Assembly (NCBI GenBank): GCA_964036275.1
Contig: OZ038437.1
Span: forward strand, 6,763,804-6,827,803
Direction: 5' to 3'
From: Litoditis marina
Lineage: Eukaryota; Nematoda; Chromadorea; Rhabditida; Rhabditidae
DNA length: 64,000 bases
Under the pieces are notes generated by a model. That model did not search any database. It was not told where the DNA came from and worked only from the letters and a program-made list of their open reading frames with translations. This document shows, piece after piece, positions 1 through 12,600 of this stretch (position 1 is the first letter of the stretch; the number at the start of each line of letters is the position of its first letter). The position numbers and the translations under genes were made by a program.

Positions 1-49
1 CTCGAATCCAAAACGCAATGCGACACGAAAACCTCTATGGTAACCGAAA

Positions 50-190
50 AAGTCAGAGAGCGAGAGGGCGAGAGATGAACGAGAGAGAAGAGAGAAAGAT
101 GGAAAGAGAGCGAGCACAACATCGATAAAAGGAGAGAAAAAGACTATGAAATGAGTGAGAAAGAGAGAGAGAGGAGAATAATAAGAGAAA
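50..190. repeat. GA-rich low-complexity tract
   Basis: Nearly pure purine stretch of GAGAGA-type simple repeats, upstream of the first visible protease exon. Nothing coding is seen in it. Confidence 0.8.
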
Positions 191-214
191 ACTGTACATA
201 TTGAATTATTTCAG

Positions 215-3200
215 ACCGTGAAACCTGTGGCACTGCTTCTCAGTTAGTTTCCAGGGTGAGTTAATCTGAACATATTCCAGAAGATTCGATGAATTTGGAA
301 AATATCAGAGAAAACTTTTTGTAGTGAGAGAAAAACAGTTCTCCAAATAATAACAATAGTGTAGTTTTTCACGTTGGCGGCAAAATTGTAATGTGCAGAG
401 GACGATTTCGGTTAAACACCGAGAGAATATATTGAGCTAAAACGGTGCCATCAACAAATTCGGTGAAATAATTGATTGCTCCTAAGCTTTTTTTTTGGGG
501 AAAAATCAGTTTATTGTCATCTATCTTTGCACGTTCCGTTTTCTAGTTATTGCAACAGCCTGATTGTCAATTTCACATCAAACTACTAAACACTTTTAGT
601 TCATTCGAAATGGTTCTCCCGTAAAAGCCATGGAGGCGCCGTGGAGTGTGAAAGTTGGTACGTCTTTTTTATTATCACTATGAGATAGTGTGTAGAGCGT
701 GATACGCAGACAAGCTAGCCATTCGTCTAATCTTGACTCTTCCCGAATCAACCGTACGTTCTTCACGACAGTTTGATTGATTTTCTGGTTCCATGAGATT
801 GAATGCTACGTGACTCTCATGATTTGGTTTACATGTTTCTCTAGTGTACTCCTGTAATTCACAAATGTGCTGTTGTTATTGACAAATTTGGAAAACAAAA
901 TGTTATTTAGGCTGGACATGCAGTGGCATTCTCATCTCGAGAAAACATGTGCTAACGGCAGCTCATTGCTGGAGTCATTACAAGTAAGCACTCATGTCTG
1001 AAAAATCAACAATAAGTTACTTATCATCATGAATAAACTTTATTATGTTAAAAAATTGATTATGAGCTAATGAGTGGACCAGAAGTTGGTAACAATATAA
1101 TTAGTACCAAATTTTTCTCTAGTTGTACTCTTACAACGTCCAATTTTGCTTATTCACAGATTGGATCTTGTTACTTCATCATATGCAGAGTTTTGTGTGC
1201 AAGAAGCCGAATGTAGACCATGAAAATGCTGGTATTGTATACTCTGTTTCACCAATCAATGTCCTTCTACAGTAACCCGTCAATTGTTCGGAAGGCGTTT
1301 TCTAACGAACTTATCATTATTTCGTTTCAAAACTCACAGAATTTGTGGTGGTAAAGATGCAGAATACACTACCGAAATTTCGAGAAAATTTGTGAAAGCC
1401 AACATACTAAATTTTGACCTGAAATTTTGAGCAGGTTACTGTAGAGGGTTATAAGTAGGTGGAATGAACTATACTATACCGCAAGTTACTGATTCCGTGA
1501 TTATCAACCACTGGACAACAAAACTGAGCGTTTTGATTGACTATGACATGTACACGGGTTTCGGCGCCAAAACGCGAACGGGACCGGCGACATTGACAAA
1601 TTTACAATATTTGAGGCGCCAACTCTTTTACGATGTAGTGATCATTATCATTACCAAATAAAAAACCTTTATGGTGGAAACTTTCTTGTTTTTCGTTTCG
1701 GCGGCAACTGGTGCACGCGTCTGGCGCCAAATTAGAACGGTTCCTCAGTTATGGCTACCAGCTCACACTTCATGTGTTAATCATTGAATAGGCTTCGTGT
1801 GTTCTACTTTTGCGCCATTTGACGCCTGTTCCGAGCGCCAGAAGATAAAACTCGATTTGGAAAATGTGTATTGTATATTTCTCATTAAAGTTTTCAATGT
1901 GTATTAACTTGAAACAGTTTAATTGGCGACAACTGTCATTTTTCTAATTTGTGCGCCAATTGGCGCCAGCGCCCGGCGCCAACAGATTGTTTTTCATTTT
2001 TAAACTAAGCAACTCACTTCCCATATTATCAAAATTAACTGTACCAAATTTCGATTTCATTGACGATGTCGTGTGTTCAGGTTTTGGCGCCATTCGGTGC
2101 CTAGTCCAAGCGCCAGAATGAAAATTTAGGTTTCGCAAATTGAAACTCCCATTCCACACTGAAGTGTTCAACTTCTGTCAGCTTGAAATAATGTAATTGA
2201 CGACAAGTTGTGTTTTGTCGTTTTCGACAGCTATTGGCGCCCGCGCCTGGCGTCACTGAAATTATATGATTCCCGAGTTTTGCGCGCCGGGTCAAATTTT
2301 TTCCCCAGCACACATTTGTTGAATTTGGGCCGAATCGGTGATTCTCAACTCTCTCTTAACTCAGTTTTGAGAAAAATTTTGTATTTGAGGCGTTCTCTCA
2401 ATTGAAGGGAAAAAAACGAGTCCGCAATGGCCAAACCAAAAAAAACTCACGACATTTCAATTTCAATTAACATTTCGACATTTCTATTTCATTTGCACTA
2501 TTCTCGGACCCTGTTTATCTGAGTAGGTCGCTCTTCTGAGAAAATGACATAACACGCAGTGATAGAAGTACAATGTTTCTGAGTGGTTTTTGTCTCTTAT
2601 CGGGTCAAAATGAAAACTCGTCTAGAAAATTTAGAGAGAAGCGGATTCTTGAAGAACGGCGATAGTCATTGCACCTTCCTGTGACGCTATTTTCAATGTT
2701 TGTGCTAACAAACTCGAAAATTTCCAAAACCCGAAAACTCGAAATTTTGAACTCGATTAACAACCTTACTCCCAAGGGAGGATTTCAGAATAACATGGAT
2801 ACGTCAAGAGTCCATGGCACACTGCCGTACGATTAGAACTCGAATTATAACTTGACAAAGAAATATTTTATAATTACAGAAAAGCTGAAAAGTTGAAAAC
2901 TGCTCTGGCTAGGAGGAGAGTCGAATTCGTGGGCGTGTGTGGTACAAACGAGTGCGGGAACATGCCTGTCAGAAATATATCCAAGTGAGTCCACATAAAC
3001 AGGTCAATCGAAGTCGAAATGAAGAACGAATTGTAATAAAATAATTAAAGTTGTGTATGGCCCATTCTATTTGCTCTTATCTTATTGTCATTCATACAAC
3101 TACATAACATCGATATCAACCGTAGATAGGCATGGGTGAGCTTACCAGCATGCGATCCGCCAATCGATAGTCGAACGCTAACTAGATAATCACTCGACCT

Positions 3201-6200
3201 CCTCGAACCTCTAGGTCAATTACTCATCGCTAGAACCGAACAACCTGAGAGTCCTACCTAGTTTTCGATCACTTTCTCGAAATCGCTCGAAAAATCAGAA
3301 AAATAGGAGAAGGACAAGATTGCCTGTCTCTATTCCATGGATGTGTTCAGGATTTTCCTCCACGAGATGTTTTTCACTACGGGTAACTGGTCGAATGATA
3401 TCGCCCTGCTCGAACTCAGTTCTCCTGTTCCAGCATACGTTCATCATGTGAGTGTTTTGCTTTTTGTGTTAAAATGTCCCATTTCAAGGTCCCATTGTCT
3501 CGACGTCCTATGTTGATGTATCATTCTGAGGCACATGACCCCAACGTCCTAATTCTATGTATGAAAATCTCATTTCGACAACTCAATTATCCAGTTCCAT
3601 TTCTAATCTACAGATTTGCTAATCACCTCGTTTTCTTATACATGCTAGTTCTCGTCTTGTTAAGAGCTTTATGCTTGTCTTCAATGAACAAAATGGTCAA
3701 TGGGATCTGCGAAAAAGCTCTTTTTGTCCATCAGCTAGGGGTCAAATTTTAGAGCGGAGTGAATATTGTTGGGTATTTTTCTTCATGCAGTAATAATAAC
3801 ACGGGATATTTAAGAAACACGGTCTGGTCTGATGCTTGAAACGACATAGAAAACAGGGTTTGCTGAAGCAAAGTGAAACTACGAATATCATAACAACTAT
3901 TCACCTACTTTTGTATCTTTTCTTCAAACTCGTACCAGGTTTGCCTGCCCACGAGTGATTTCCCAATCGATGAGGCGAATGACGACATCATTCTCTCTGC
4001 AGTCGGGAGGCGTGAGTTCAAAGAACCGCCAAGTAACAAAATTATGAAGACCTTACGACTGATTTTCCCGCTAGTCTTGTCATATTTTAGTGACACGGAT
4101 ACGGGTTATCTTGTCAGCAAAAGACATCTTTCCCAGTTTTGCATAAGTAAAAACTTCTATTTCTGACGTTAAATGATATACTGGAAGTGAATTGAATGGT
4201 CACGTTAAGTTAACGCTCTTAGGAATTGTACACTTTGTCATCGCACGTTTCTGAGGTTTTCTGCATTTAACATGTTTCACGTGACTGTCCAATTAACTTA
4301 CAGTATATGTGGTTATTTTAGGTTATCCCCCTGACTCCAGTATGATCCTTCAAAAAGTGGTGTTGGGTGAGTGATATATATTTGTCGCTTGAATACAGGC
4401 AAATTTTACTGTATATCTCACTTTGTGCTGTGCGAAATTTAAGCCAAATTATACCTAAACCATAGAAGAAATCCACCATCTTTTCTGACTCATGAGAACT
4501 GCGAGATTAGATTTCTCATTTTTCTCTTGAGTTATTGTCTTCATTTCATGCAGTGCAATCTCAGAAGCTAATCATCGTTTTTTTCTCAAATTATCATACA
4601 GTTTTTTTCATATAGAAAATTGCCATGTTCCCCTCACACTCTCCGCAATTCTGAATTTTACACGTGTCTATTATTTAGAATTTTCCACGCATCGCGGAAC
4701 GAACCAGAAAATATATCAGCCAATTTTGCTGTCCTTTCTATTTCATTAACAGTTTACTGAGTCTATCTGAATGGACGGCAACGTCTTTTATTGAATCAAT
4801 CCATTTTCCAAATCGCAAACAGACGGTTCGATCTAAAAAACCAGAAAGTTTCACTGCTTTTCGGTGTGTTTTCAGATCAACATCTTTTCCGGTTTCCAAT
4901 GCAAACCCAAGTTATAAATTTTTGATAAAGTTTTCTGTCAACGCAGAACACTTGAGCTAGACCTGAGTACGTATGCTAGAAGATCCCGGCTTCTTCATCC
5001 CATCCTGCGTCTCCTCAAACATACGCTATTTCTCTGCTCTTACTTCCCTCCGGGATGCAATGGATGAGAAATAGTGAGGCTGAGCAAGAGACACATGATG
5101 GAATGAAGGTGTCGGGATCGTTCAGCATATGTACTCTGAGCATTGTGAGAATCAGGACCACATTGTTTTTCAGGAAAACGCAAACAGGGTTGGCGCAAGA
5201 TAGTAACTTTGTACGATCAGCCCGGTGTGTTCGGTGTTGACAGCACGGACGGAAAGTCGGCTTGTCCGGTAAGTGAGCCCCATAACTAGACGTGTGGGCC
5301 GTAACCAAAAAAATCTATAACACGCAATTTTGCCTCCACATTTAACTATACTTCTTGCTATATGAATGTGCTCAGTGAAAAATGATTTTTTAGTACATCT
5401 TTTACTGAGCACATTTATATAACTATAACATCCGAAACGTGCTAGTGACACAATATATTTTGTTCAAAAAAACTACCTAATATACACTTCTCGCTGCCAA
5501 CTCCCCAGGACTAGCCGCCGCAAGGAAGCACTTGGGAAAACTGGCTGAAATGTGGCGCGGGCGTCTGGGGGGCACCCCTATCCCCCCCCCCCCCAGACGC
5601 CCGCGCCACATTTCAGCCAGTTTTCCCAAGTGCTTCCTGCGGGGCCCGCGGTTCCTGAGCATAATGAGACATATATAACAGAATATAATATGTATGCAAC
5701 CGAATATAGAGATAAACAAGGTTTGATAGATTACTAAAGTCAGTACGATTTGATCGCGCGCAGCGCGAAGCGCTGTGCGAGATTTGTCTTTGGTCCGGCT
5801 AATGCGCTTGTGGTGTGATAATTGTGGAAGACATGTGATACCTACTCAAATTCAATCAAACAAAGTGGTAGATCAATTAGTTTTCGACAGCCAGAGAAAA
5901 AATAGAATAGAATTGAATTGGTTTTTCTTGAGAATTGGTAAAAAGAATTGGAATTGGTCCGGAATTGATTCAGAATTGAAATTTCAAACGTGTTGAAAAT
6001 GATAGTTTCTCGGTTTGTTGTATCATTGTTCAAATGTATTTAGCGTGAAAAGCAACAGAAAAACTGTTTTACGAACTTTTTTTGCAGAAAAAATGCCTTT
6101 TTCAAGAATTGGTCGGAATTGGTCGGAATTGGAATTGAATTGAATTGGTTTTTTGAAATGATGAAAGAATTGGAATTGAAATTTCGGAATTTTTCGAAAA

Positions 6201-7925
6201 TTGGTTGGAATTGGAATTGAACTGAATTGGTTTTCTGAAATGATAAAAGAATTGGATAGAAATTCCGGAATTTTTCGAGAATTGGTTGGAATTGGAATTG
6301 AATTGAATTGATTTTTGGGATTGGTTAACCACTCTACTTATTCTGGAATTCAGAAGGCCAGATGACGTCAACTTTAAAAAAAATTGACGTGAAATATGTT
6401 TTCGAATACTGAAAGTTTCTTAAAAATCGACAATTCACGACGAAATTTCATTCAAACATGACGTATTCTGGAATTCTGAAGAGCAGATGAATTAAGTTTT
6501 TAGAACTGCAATGTTGACGTCATAATTTTTTCGAATCATGGTAAGTCTTGACAAGTGGTTCATTGAGAGAACAATTTCATCTGCACCGTACAGATCAAAC
6601 CACATACCTACGGCATGTATACAAAAAGAGAAAAATTCATGAAAAAGTGGGGGCCAACGACTGTGAGATTTGTCTTCTGTTGTGCGCCCCTTAGACAGCT
6701 ACTCTCAAATGGAGCAGCTACTGCTACAAAAACCGAAAAATACTAATAAACTCAAGTATAACTGTTCATTACAAACATACAAAAGTCGTAAAATATTTTT
6801 TCAAACCTGTAAACTAGAATCTACAAATCACAGCTGCGAAAGAGAGAACAAGTTGAAAAAAATGCCGAGCGTCATAGCACCTAGAGTAGAAGTATTGACA
6901 AAAAACTGCAAACCATTGTGCACAACACCAGAAATTCTACAATTGACTACGTTGAGTTAACATCTGTGATGTGTAGATTCTACTTTACAGGTTTTTGTAT
7001 GTTTGTAATGAACAGTTATTATGATTGTAATGAACAGTGAGTATATTATTGTTTTTCGGTTTTTGTAGCAGTAGCTGCTCCTTTTGAGAGCTGTCTAAGG
7101 GGCGCACAACAGAAGACAAATCTCACAGTCGTTGGGCCCCCACTTTTTCATGAATTTAAGGTTAATGTTAACTACGGTTAAAATGACAAACGATCGATGT
7201 AGCCGATTTGCAACGTTTTTCAGTAGAAAGAAAAACTGTCTAGACTGAGAGTGTACCTCGTTTATATGGCGCCTCTTCACGTTAACGTGAATGAAATGAC
7301 TGAAAACCAACCGATTGGCGATCCATGTGTATTCAGTATCCAATATTACGGCTAATTGTGCTGGTTCTGATTCAAAAATTAATCATTGTCAAGTATACTG
7401 TTATGTTGTATTGTATTTTTCAACTCTCCATTGACTCTTGAATTGTTTATTTAGGGAGACAGTGGCGGGGGAGCAGTTTCCGTGATCAATAATCGGAATG
7501 TGCTGGTCGGAATTGCGTCGAGATCAAGCTGCAATATAACTATAGATCCAATCCATGTGAGTTTTACTTATACTAGAGGTGTAATAAATAGCCACGTAAA
7601 GTTAGCATTCTAATGAGGCATCGTTCACATTATCTTTGCACGTTTCTGACTTCGGTTGTGTTAAACATCTTCCACGTGACTCTGCAATTGACTTACAGTA
7701 TACCGGTTGATTCAGCACTATTATTGTATACATCTAAGAAACTAGTTCCAAGAGACTAGAACAACAAAAGTGTGTACCCTAAACAATATCGTAGCTATCG
7801 AGTTGGTTAACATGTCTGCATTCGATTTGAATTATTTTCAGCAGAGTAATACCTCGAGTTACTTCACCGAAGTGCCGAACTGGTTATCCAGGATTCAAAA
7901 AGCAATGGGAGTCCAGCTAAATTGA
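215..7925 (+). CDS. Chymotrypsin-family (TRY-type) serine protease, 5' partial
   Basis: Exons read in one consistent frame at 215-255, 600-657, 911-983, 2880-2984, 3351-3447, 3939-4011, 4322-4366, 5174-5268, 7455-7556 and 7842-7925 (TGA). They give about 257 residues of a secreted S1A protease. Seen directly: a propeptide Cys (ETCG), an activation-like segment (RFIRNG, then APWSVKV), the His motif TAAHCW, the Asp motif NDIALLEL, and the Ser motif GDSGGGAV, so the full catalytic triad is present. GDSGGG instead of GDSGGP is, as I recall, common in nematode TRY proteases. The signal-peptide exon must lie before position 215, probably outside the window. All junctions have GT-AG borders and matching phase, so it looks functional. 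Introns are large and filled with repeats (GGCGCC array, foldbacks, a 1.4-kb composite element). The exact subfamily is not assigned. Confidence 0.88.
1560..2330. repeat. Degenerate GGCGCC-rich tandem repeat
   Basis: Within a protease intron. GGCGCC/TGGCGCCAA cores recur about every 50-150 bases. Two long matches sit about 275 bases apart (near 1803 versus 2083, and 1910 versus 2183), which suggests a degenerate dimeric tandem array. Confidence 0.6.
4178..4306. mobile_element. MITE family 1, copy 1
   Basis: About 130 bp with imperfect terminal inverted repeats of about 27 bp (ATACTGGAAGTGAATTG at one end, the complement of ATACTGTAAGTTAATTG at the other) and TA-type flanks. The interior carries GCACGTTTCTGA and CACGTGAC. 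In a protease intron. Confidence 0.75.
4965..5136. mobile_element. Foldback MITE family 2, copy 1
   Basis: About 170-bp hairpin element: the left arm starts GAGTACGTATGCTAGAAG and the right arm ends with its near complement (CAGCATATGTACTC). A second copy lies at 52821-52990, also between putative exons. Confidence 0.7.
5520..5640. repeat. GC-rich perfect-stem foldback
   Basis: Two arms of about 50 bases (5520-5570 and 5591-5640), almost perfectly complementary with one indel, separated by a short C-rich loop that includes a run of 14 C. The arms contain GTGGCGCGGGCGTCTGG and its complement. Lies in the large protease intron. Confidence 0.85.
5905..6330. repeat. GGAATTGG minisatellite
   Basis: Dense short repeats of GAATTGGAATTG alternating with TTTTCGAGAATTGGT-like spacers. 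The same motif forms a second array at 44180-44890 in an intron of the - strand lectin gene. Confidence 0.75.
6636..7154. mobile_element. Long-TIR module of family 3
   Basis: The left terminal repeat, about 90 bases (TTCATGAAAAAGTGGGGG... GCGCCCCTTAGAC), returns as its reverse complement at about 7085-7154. Similar modules are at 32793-33759 and 36332-36860. No intact protein is seen inside. Confidence 0.7.
7570..7701. mobile_element. MITE family 1, copy 2
   Basis: Same family as 4178-4306; in the last protease intron. Ends in CAATTGACTTACAGTATA; the left terminal repeat is diverged. Confidence 0.65.
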
Positions 7926-8081
7926 TCATTTCATATTCTGTTCCATGAAAATGAATATATCTCTTTTTTTGTTGCTAAAAACGAAGACATTCTATTGAAC
8001 CTTTTCGGAATACATGTGACTCGAACTGGAAATATGACTTCCGACCTACTGAACATACCTTCAACACAAACATGAGCATAC

Positions 8082-9200
8082 CTTCAACACGTGCCCCCTC
8101 AAAAGCGTTTTTGATAGAGACTAAATGCCCTACAAACCGACACAAATGTCTTCAGCAGAAAAGAAATCGATCTCTTCGTTCACGTATTTGTAGCACCTGT
8201 AAAGCACAAACACGGTTGCGTAAATATCCTCGTACCGTTTTTGAAATAGGGAATGAGAATCGGTTGAAAACATTGTCGACAAATTGGTATTTTACTAGCA
8301 TCCGTTACTGTATTATTTTATTATCAATAGTTCATATATTGTATGTTTGTCATCTTTGCCGTCGTAATGAATTTATGAGCGTTGTTGTGTCTCGCCCCAA
8401 CTGGGCCACTGGCAATAGTCATTCGAAATTTGCATTATATTCGTGCTTGTCGGGTTAATTCTTGTTTTTGTTATCTCTCTCAGTTTCGACTGTTTCAATT
8501 TCTCTAGAAGGGGTTTTAGGCTATTTAGTTTATTCCCATCATAAGTGTGATTCTATCACTAAAAGAGACCGGAACACAACTTGAGCAAAGGTTCTGTTTT
8601 GAGCTGCTTCCAACTGTATTGAGATCAGAGAGCACAAATAACTCGTATATTAGTTTGATCAGTCCCCGTGACATTCACATGACAATCCTGCGTCAGACGC
8701 AACGCGTCCAATCAAAAGTAGGATACAGCAGCTTTACGAGAAACCATGTTGCTCTCCGGCCTCCTTTAATAATGTTATTCCACGAATTTCAGTTTGTAAG
8801 TGATGGTCATTCTGACGTAGGACCGCGCTCCGCTCTCAGAAATCTTCAAAATATAAAATCAAAAAAAGTTTTTTATTCTTCGTTCCCGTTTGTTCCGCCT
8901 GGCAAATTTAGTGTGTACAAATCAAATTTCACTTTTGTGTGACTACTTATGTTTGAACAAAAACATCATTCGAAAAACACTAATTCTGAAACATTGGATA
9001 GAATGGTTAGCATAGCATAAATATTCTAAATTTGCAATTTTAGAAATTTGGAGTTTAATGAAACTTTTTCGAATGAGAGGAACAGATATGAAACACATTT
9101 TTGCCAACCTGTCGAATTCTGCCTCACAAGCTGTGTCAGATGGACAACTAGCCCAGCATAGTGGCACGGAAATGAGCAACCAAAAAGTGACGGCACGCAT
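8082..9200 (-). pseudogene. C-type lectin gene fragment A (exons 1-2 only, frameshifted)
   Basis: Exon 1 (9109-9200, ATG at 9200) encodes a signal peptide followed by CPSDTACEAEFDR, the family signature. Exon 2 (8082-8196) encodes the start of a C-type lectin domain (CYKYVNEEIDFFSAED...). Exon 2 is 115 nt where the three intact relatives have 116: one base is lost at the conserved GGH codons, giving in-frame stops. No exon 3 or later is found before the opposite-strand protease gene, so the 3' part is missing. A CTTATC GATA site lies at 9233-9238. A sequencing error could explain the frameshift but not the missing exons. Confidence 0.8.
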
Positions 9201-9232
9201 TTTCCAATAGCGAGGCGCCAAATTGAACACCT

Positions 9233-9238
9233 CTTATC
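9233..9238 (-). promoter_or_regulatory. GATA-factor site upstream of lectin fragment A
   Basis: GATAAG on the - strand, 33 bases before the ATG. Matches the WGATAA sites bound by intestinal GATA factors in nematodes; function inferred from position and its recurrence before other lectin starts here. Confidence 0.4.
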
Positions 9239-9657
9239 GAGTTAGTGGTCGTGAAATCTCAGTCCTTTCCTCTTAGCGTTGTGCTAAATGACTGCTGTGA
9301 AACTATGTGACGTTCAAACTTGCGCTCTGCGTTCCAAAGGTTCAACACTAGCCAAATACCTAATATTAAACTAGAAAATCGATTGTTCAGCTTGTTGTTG
9401 ATGGAGGTTCATATGCCAATTGTGCTTTTCTCTTTCACTGGTGACGATGGAAATTCCACACTTCATTGTTGTATTTCTCTTTTTGCAACTCTTATTCGAC
9501 ATGTTTATGCCAGAGTTTCAGATGATATATCCTACTCCGTATAATTAACCATTGTTCGTTTAAGTTAATTTGTCAAGTGTTTTTGACAATATCCAACTCT
9601 GAAAAACTGCACAACATTAGAACATACAACAAGTAAATGAGAAGGGATCATTGTTGT

Positions 9658-12600
9658 TCATCTAGACTGAAAGATCATCTCAATTCTGTTTTTTTTGCAC
9701 ACGGCTCCTCGCAGTTTTGCTGCACAACTTAGGTCATTCCATTTCCAATAGTATGGCTGTGGGACATCGCAAATATCTGTGTAAACCTGAAAAGAAGGAA
9801 AACAAATTCAGAACGCTTGAGCATGAACTTTGAGACCTCCAGCACGTCGAGCACGAATGAAACCATCTAATTATTTCAACAACATATGTGAAACTCATGC
9901 ATTGGAATGTGGACTCATTTCGTGCCACGTTGCGGATAAAAACCGCTGCTGCCCTGTATATTTTCGCGCCTGGTTCAAGACAAACCTGATAATCTGATTG
10001 TCGTTTTGAGAACTGAGACACTCATCTGACAGAATGAATCGGTATTGAAATAACAGTTGGGAGCAGCCTTTACATCGCGCAAATGTCTCAGATCTTCCTA
10101 TACACCAACAACTGTAGTTCAAAACTCTTCGTAGAACTGTGACAAAAATAATCAACGTAGTTGAATGCAGGTGCGGCAACTTGAAATACAACCTGTTCTT
10201 TCATACTTCCGTTAATTTAAGAACCAATTTCGCTTTTCGGTTGCTTGCGCACACTCTCTTGATGTGAAATATGATTTTTCACTGTTTTCAACCTACTTGT
10301 ACACATCCTTCTATTCCATCAGTGTTGCTTAGATTTTCTTGGGACCAATTTATATAAGTGACCTGTCCAAACAAAACTATGATTATTGTGTCTGTTTCGT
10401 TTTCTCCTACATACTAATCGTACGTTTCTGCAATATACCACGAGCCAGTGAACGCAGGGTTGACTGACAATCGCCCTTCAGACACAATCAGAATGGAAAA
10501 CAGCTAACTTCTGGAAAATGTATCGAATTTCGTGCAGCTCCGTCTATCCAACAATAAGAGTGGCATTTGATGTATATTTCTATGTCACTTCAACTATCCA
10601 GTATGCAGTTGTAAAAAAATTTGCTTCTGATTCAGTTACTCACGGGAGTGTCGTCGGTCCAATGTCATACGTCGAACACCTTATGAAGGCCGATCCAAAC
10701 CTTTGAGGCGTAAAGCGTAGAAATGCCGGTAGAAGCAAATTCTGGAAAATATTTTTTATTGTAATATATAGAATCTATCAAATAGGTGTGGACAGCGTAC
10801 GTTTTGTTTCACAAGGTCTTGAAGTCAAACGCCTCTTCTCATCCTTTCACTAAACATTCTTATCGAATAATTAGCGCTTGTTCGTTTTGCATAGTTTGAT
10901 CATTTTGGATATGTTCTATGTACGTTGTGAGAAATTATGAATGCAGGAATTCATGAAAAATAAACATTGGTGATATTCATTTATCTTTTGGTTTTTTTTT
11001 TCACGATGGAGCACTTCGAAATAGGAACTAAACGTACGAGTAATGCATAAACATTCAAGAATGTATCTAGAAATCATTATTTATCAGATGTTCCACCAAG
11101 CTAGTGATTGCGCCAAAACTGGGTGCTCGAAGTGAGAATGCAAAACCTAACACAACCTCAACCTCACCCGAAACAAAGTTGTTTTCTGCATCGCTATGAA
11201 TTGAGGCCAGATGTGCTCCATAGGCAACGCACGACTGTTCAGCGGACGTGAAGTCGTGGTTTTGAATCACCTACTCGTGAGGTAGGTTGAGTAACAATAA
11301 AATGTCTATTACCAATCTCGAGTTTATGAACGATTAAAAATGTACTATTTTTGGCAAATTCCACAAGGAACCGCGAATTTCGTTAACCCTGCCAGTTAAC
11401 CGTAACCATTTAACCATTTTTTACAGTTAACCATTTAACCATTTTTCTGTTAACCCTTTGGTAACCCTTTTTTCTAACGTCTTTTGGGCAAAATTCGCGG
11501 TTACCAAGTGGTTAACAAAAGTGTTAACCATTTTTTTGGTTAACGGTTAACTGGCGCGGTTAACAAAAAACGCGGTTAAATAAAGAATTCGCCACTATTT
11601 TCAGTATGTTCTCGAATCTTCTCCTAATGAATTCATTAACATCTGAGAAGCTCCTGTCGTAGACACGATCGAAACTCAAACTCTTAATGAAATGACTTGT
11701 GTTCAATTGAGATTGTTGAACGTTGTGTTTCTCACTCTGTCATTTGCTCAGTTTTATGTCGCACAAAAAACTGTCTCTGATCAGAATAAACATTACTGAA
11801 CCTTGTAGCACGATTCGGTTCCTTCATAATGAACCCAACCATCTTCACATAGAGCTGAAATATGACTTTTCGATAGATTTCAGAGACCGGAATGAGATGT
11901 TTTTCTGAAGAAAAAAACTGGAAAATAGGACAAACTCAAATTACTGAAGCATAAACTGAACTGGTTGAATAACAAAAAAAATTGGGTAAGTTGTTGAAGG
12001 TGAGCAAGAACTTTCAGCGTCATTTTAAATACGGTGAGAAAGTTTTTGACATGTGACAGTATTCGACATATCATTGAAAATTGAACTACAATACTCTGAA
12101 AACAGTCATCTGTAAACTGAACAGCTTACTGCAAAATGTCACTAAAAGGGCAAATTCAGTATAGGGTTCATTCAGGCAATAGCGAATGAGCATCTCGTGC
12201 TGAATTGCTGTGTTTCTAGTTTGAGCCCATCATTTTTCAGTCGTAATTCAAGAAAACGTGCTCAGATATCATATTAACAACTCATATATTGTCATTCCCT
12301 TCACCTCTTCTCGGTGCCGGGGTCGGCGCTGCTGTTGTAGGACATTGAGTTGGTGCTGGCGTAGTTGGACACATTTCACACACTGGACACTGCGTAGTGT
12401 TGTGATAAACATAAGGGACGCCACACACGAATGGCTTGGATAATCCTTCGGCAGCCGCACTGAACAACTGTGTTAATTTCTCTCCAGCCGTTGTAACAAT
12501 CAAAAAATACGAACAAACAGTTTGTGTTTCGTGGTCATGATAAACACATTCAACATTTTTTTCTGGATATTCAATCACAGCGAACTGTTTAACCATTTCA

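Larger units (their letters stand above)
5754..7154 (+). mobile_element. Composite repeat family 3, copy 1 (internally deleted)
   Basis: Starts A|TCGCGCGCAGCGCGAAGCG, the same left end as copies at 30615 and 35035. It ends at TTTTTCATGAA like them, with an inner inverted-repeat module from 6636. The middle differs: most of the leader is missing and a GGAATTGG minisatellite fills the space. The left end (TC preceded by A) is Helitron-like, but I see no CTRR end, so the class is left open. Confidence 0.65.

Noticed and set aside
6670..6960. 96-codon + frame in the repeat module
   Set aside because: Lies across the inner part of a repeated inverted-repeat element and recurs as a shadow at 36637-36825; no protein family features.
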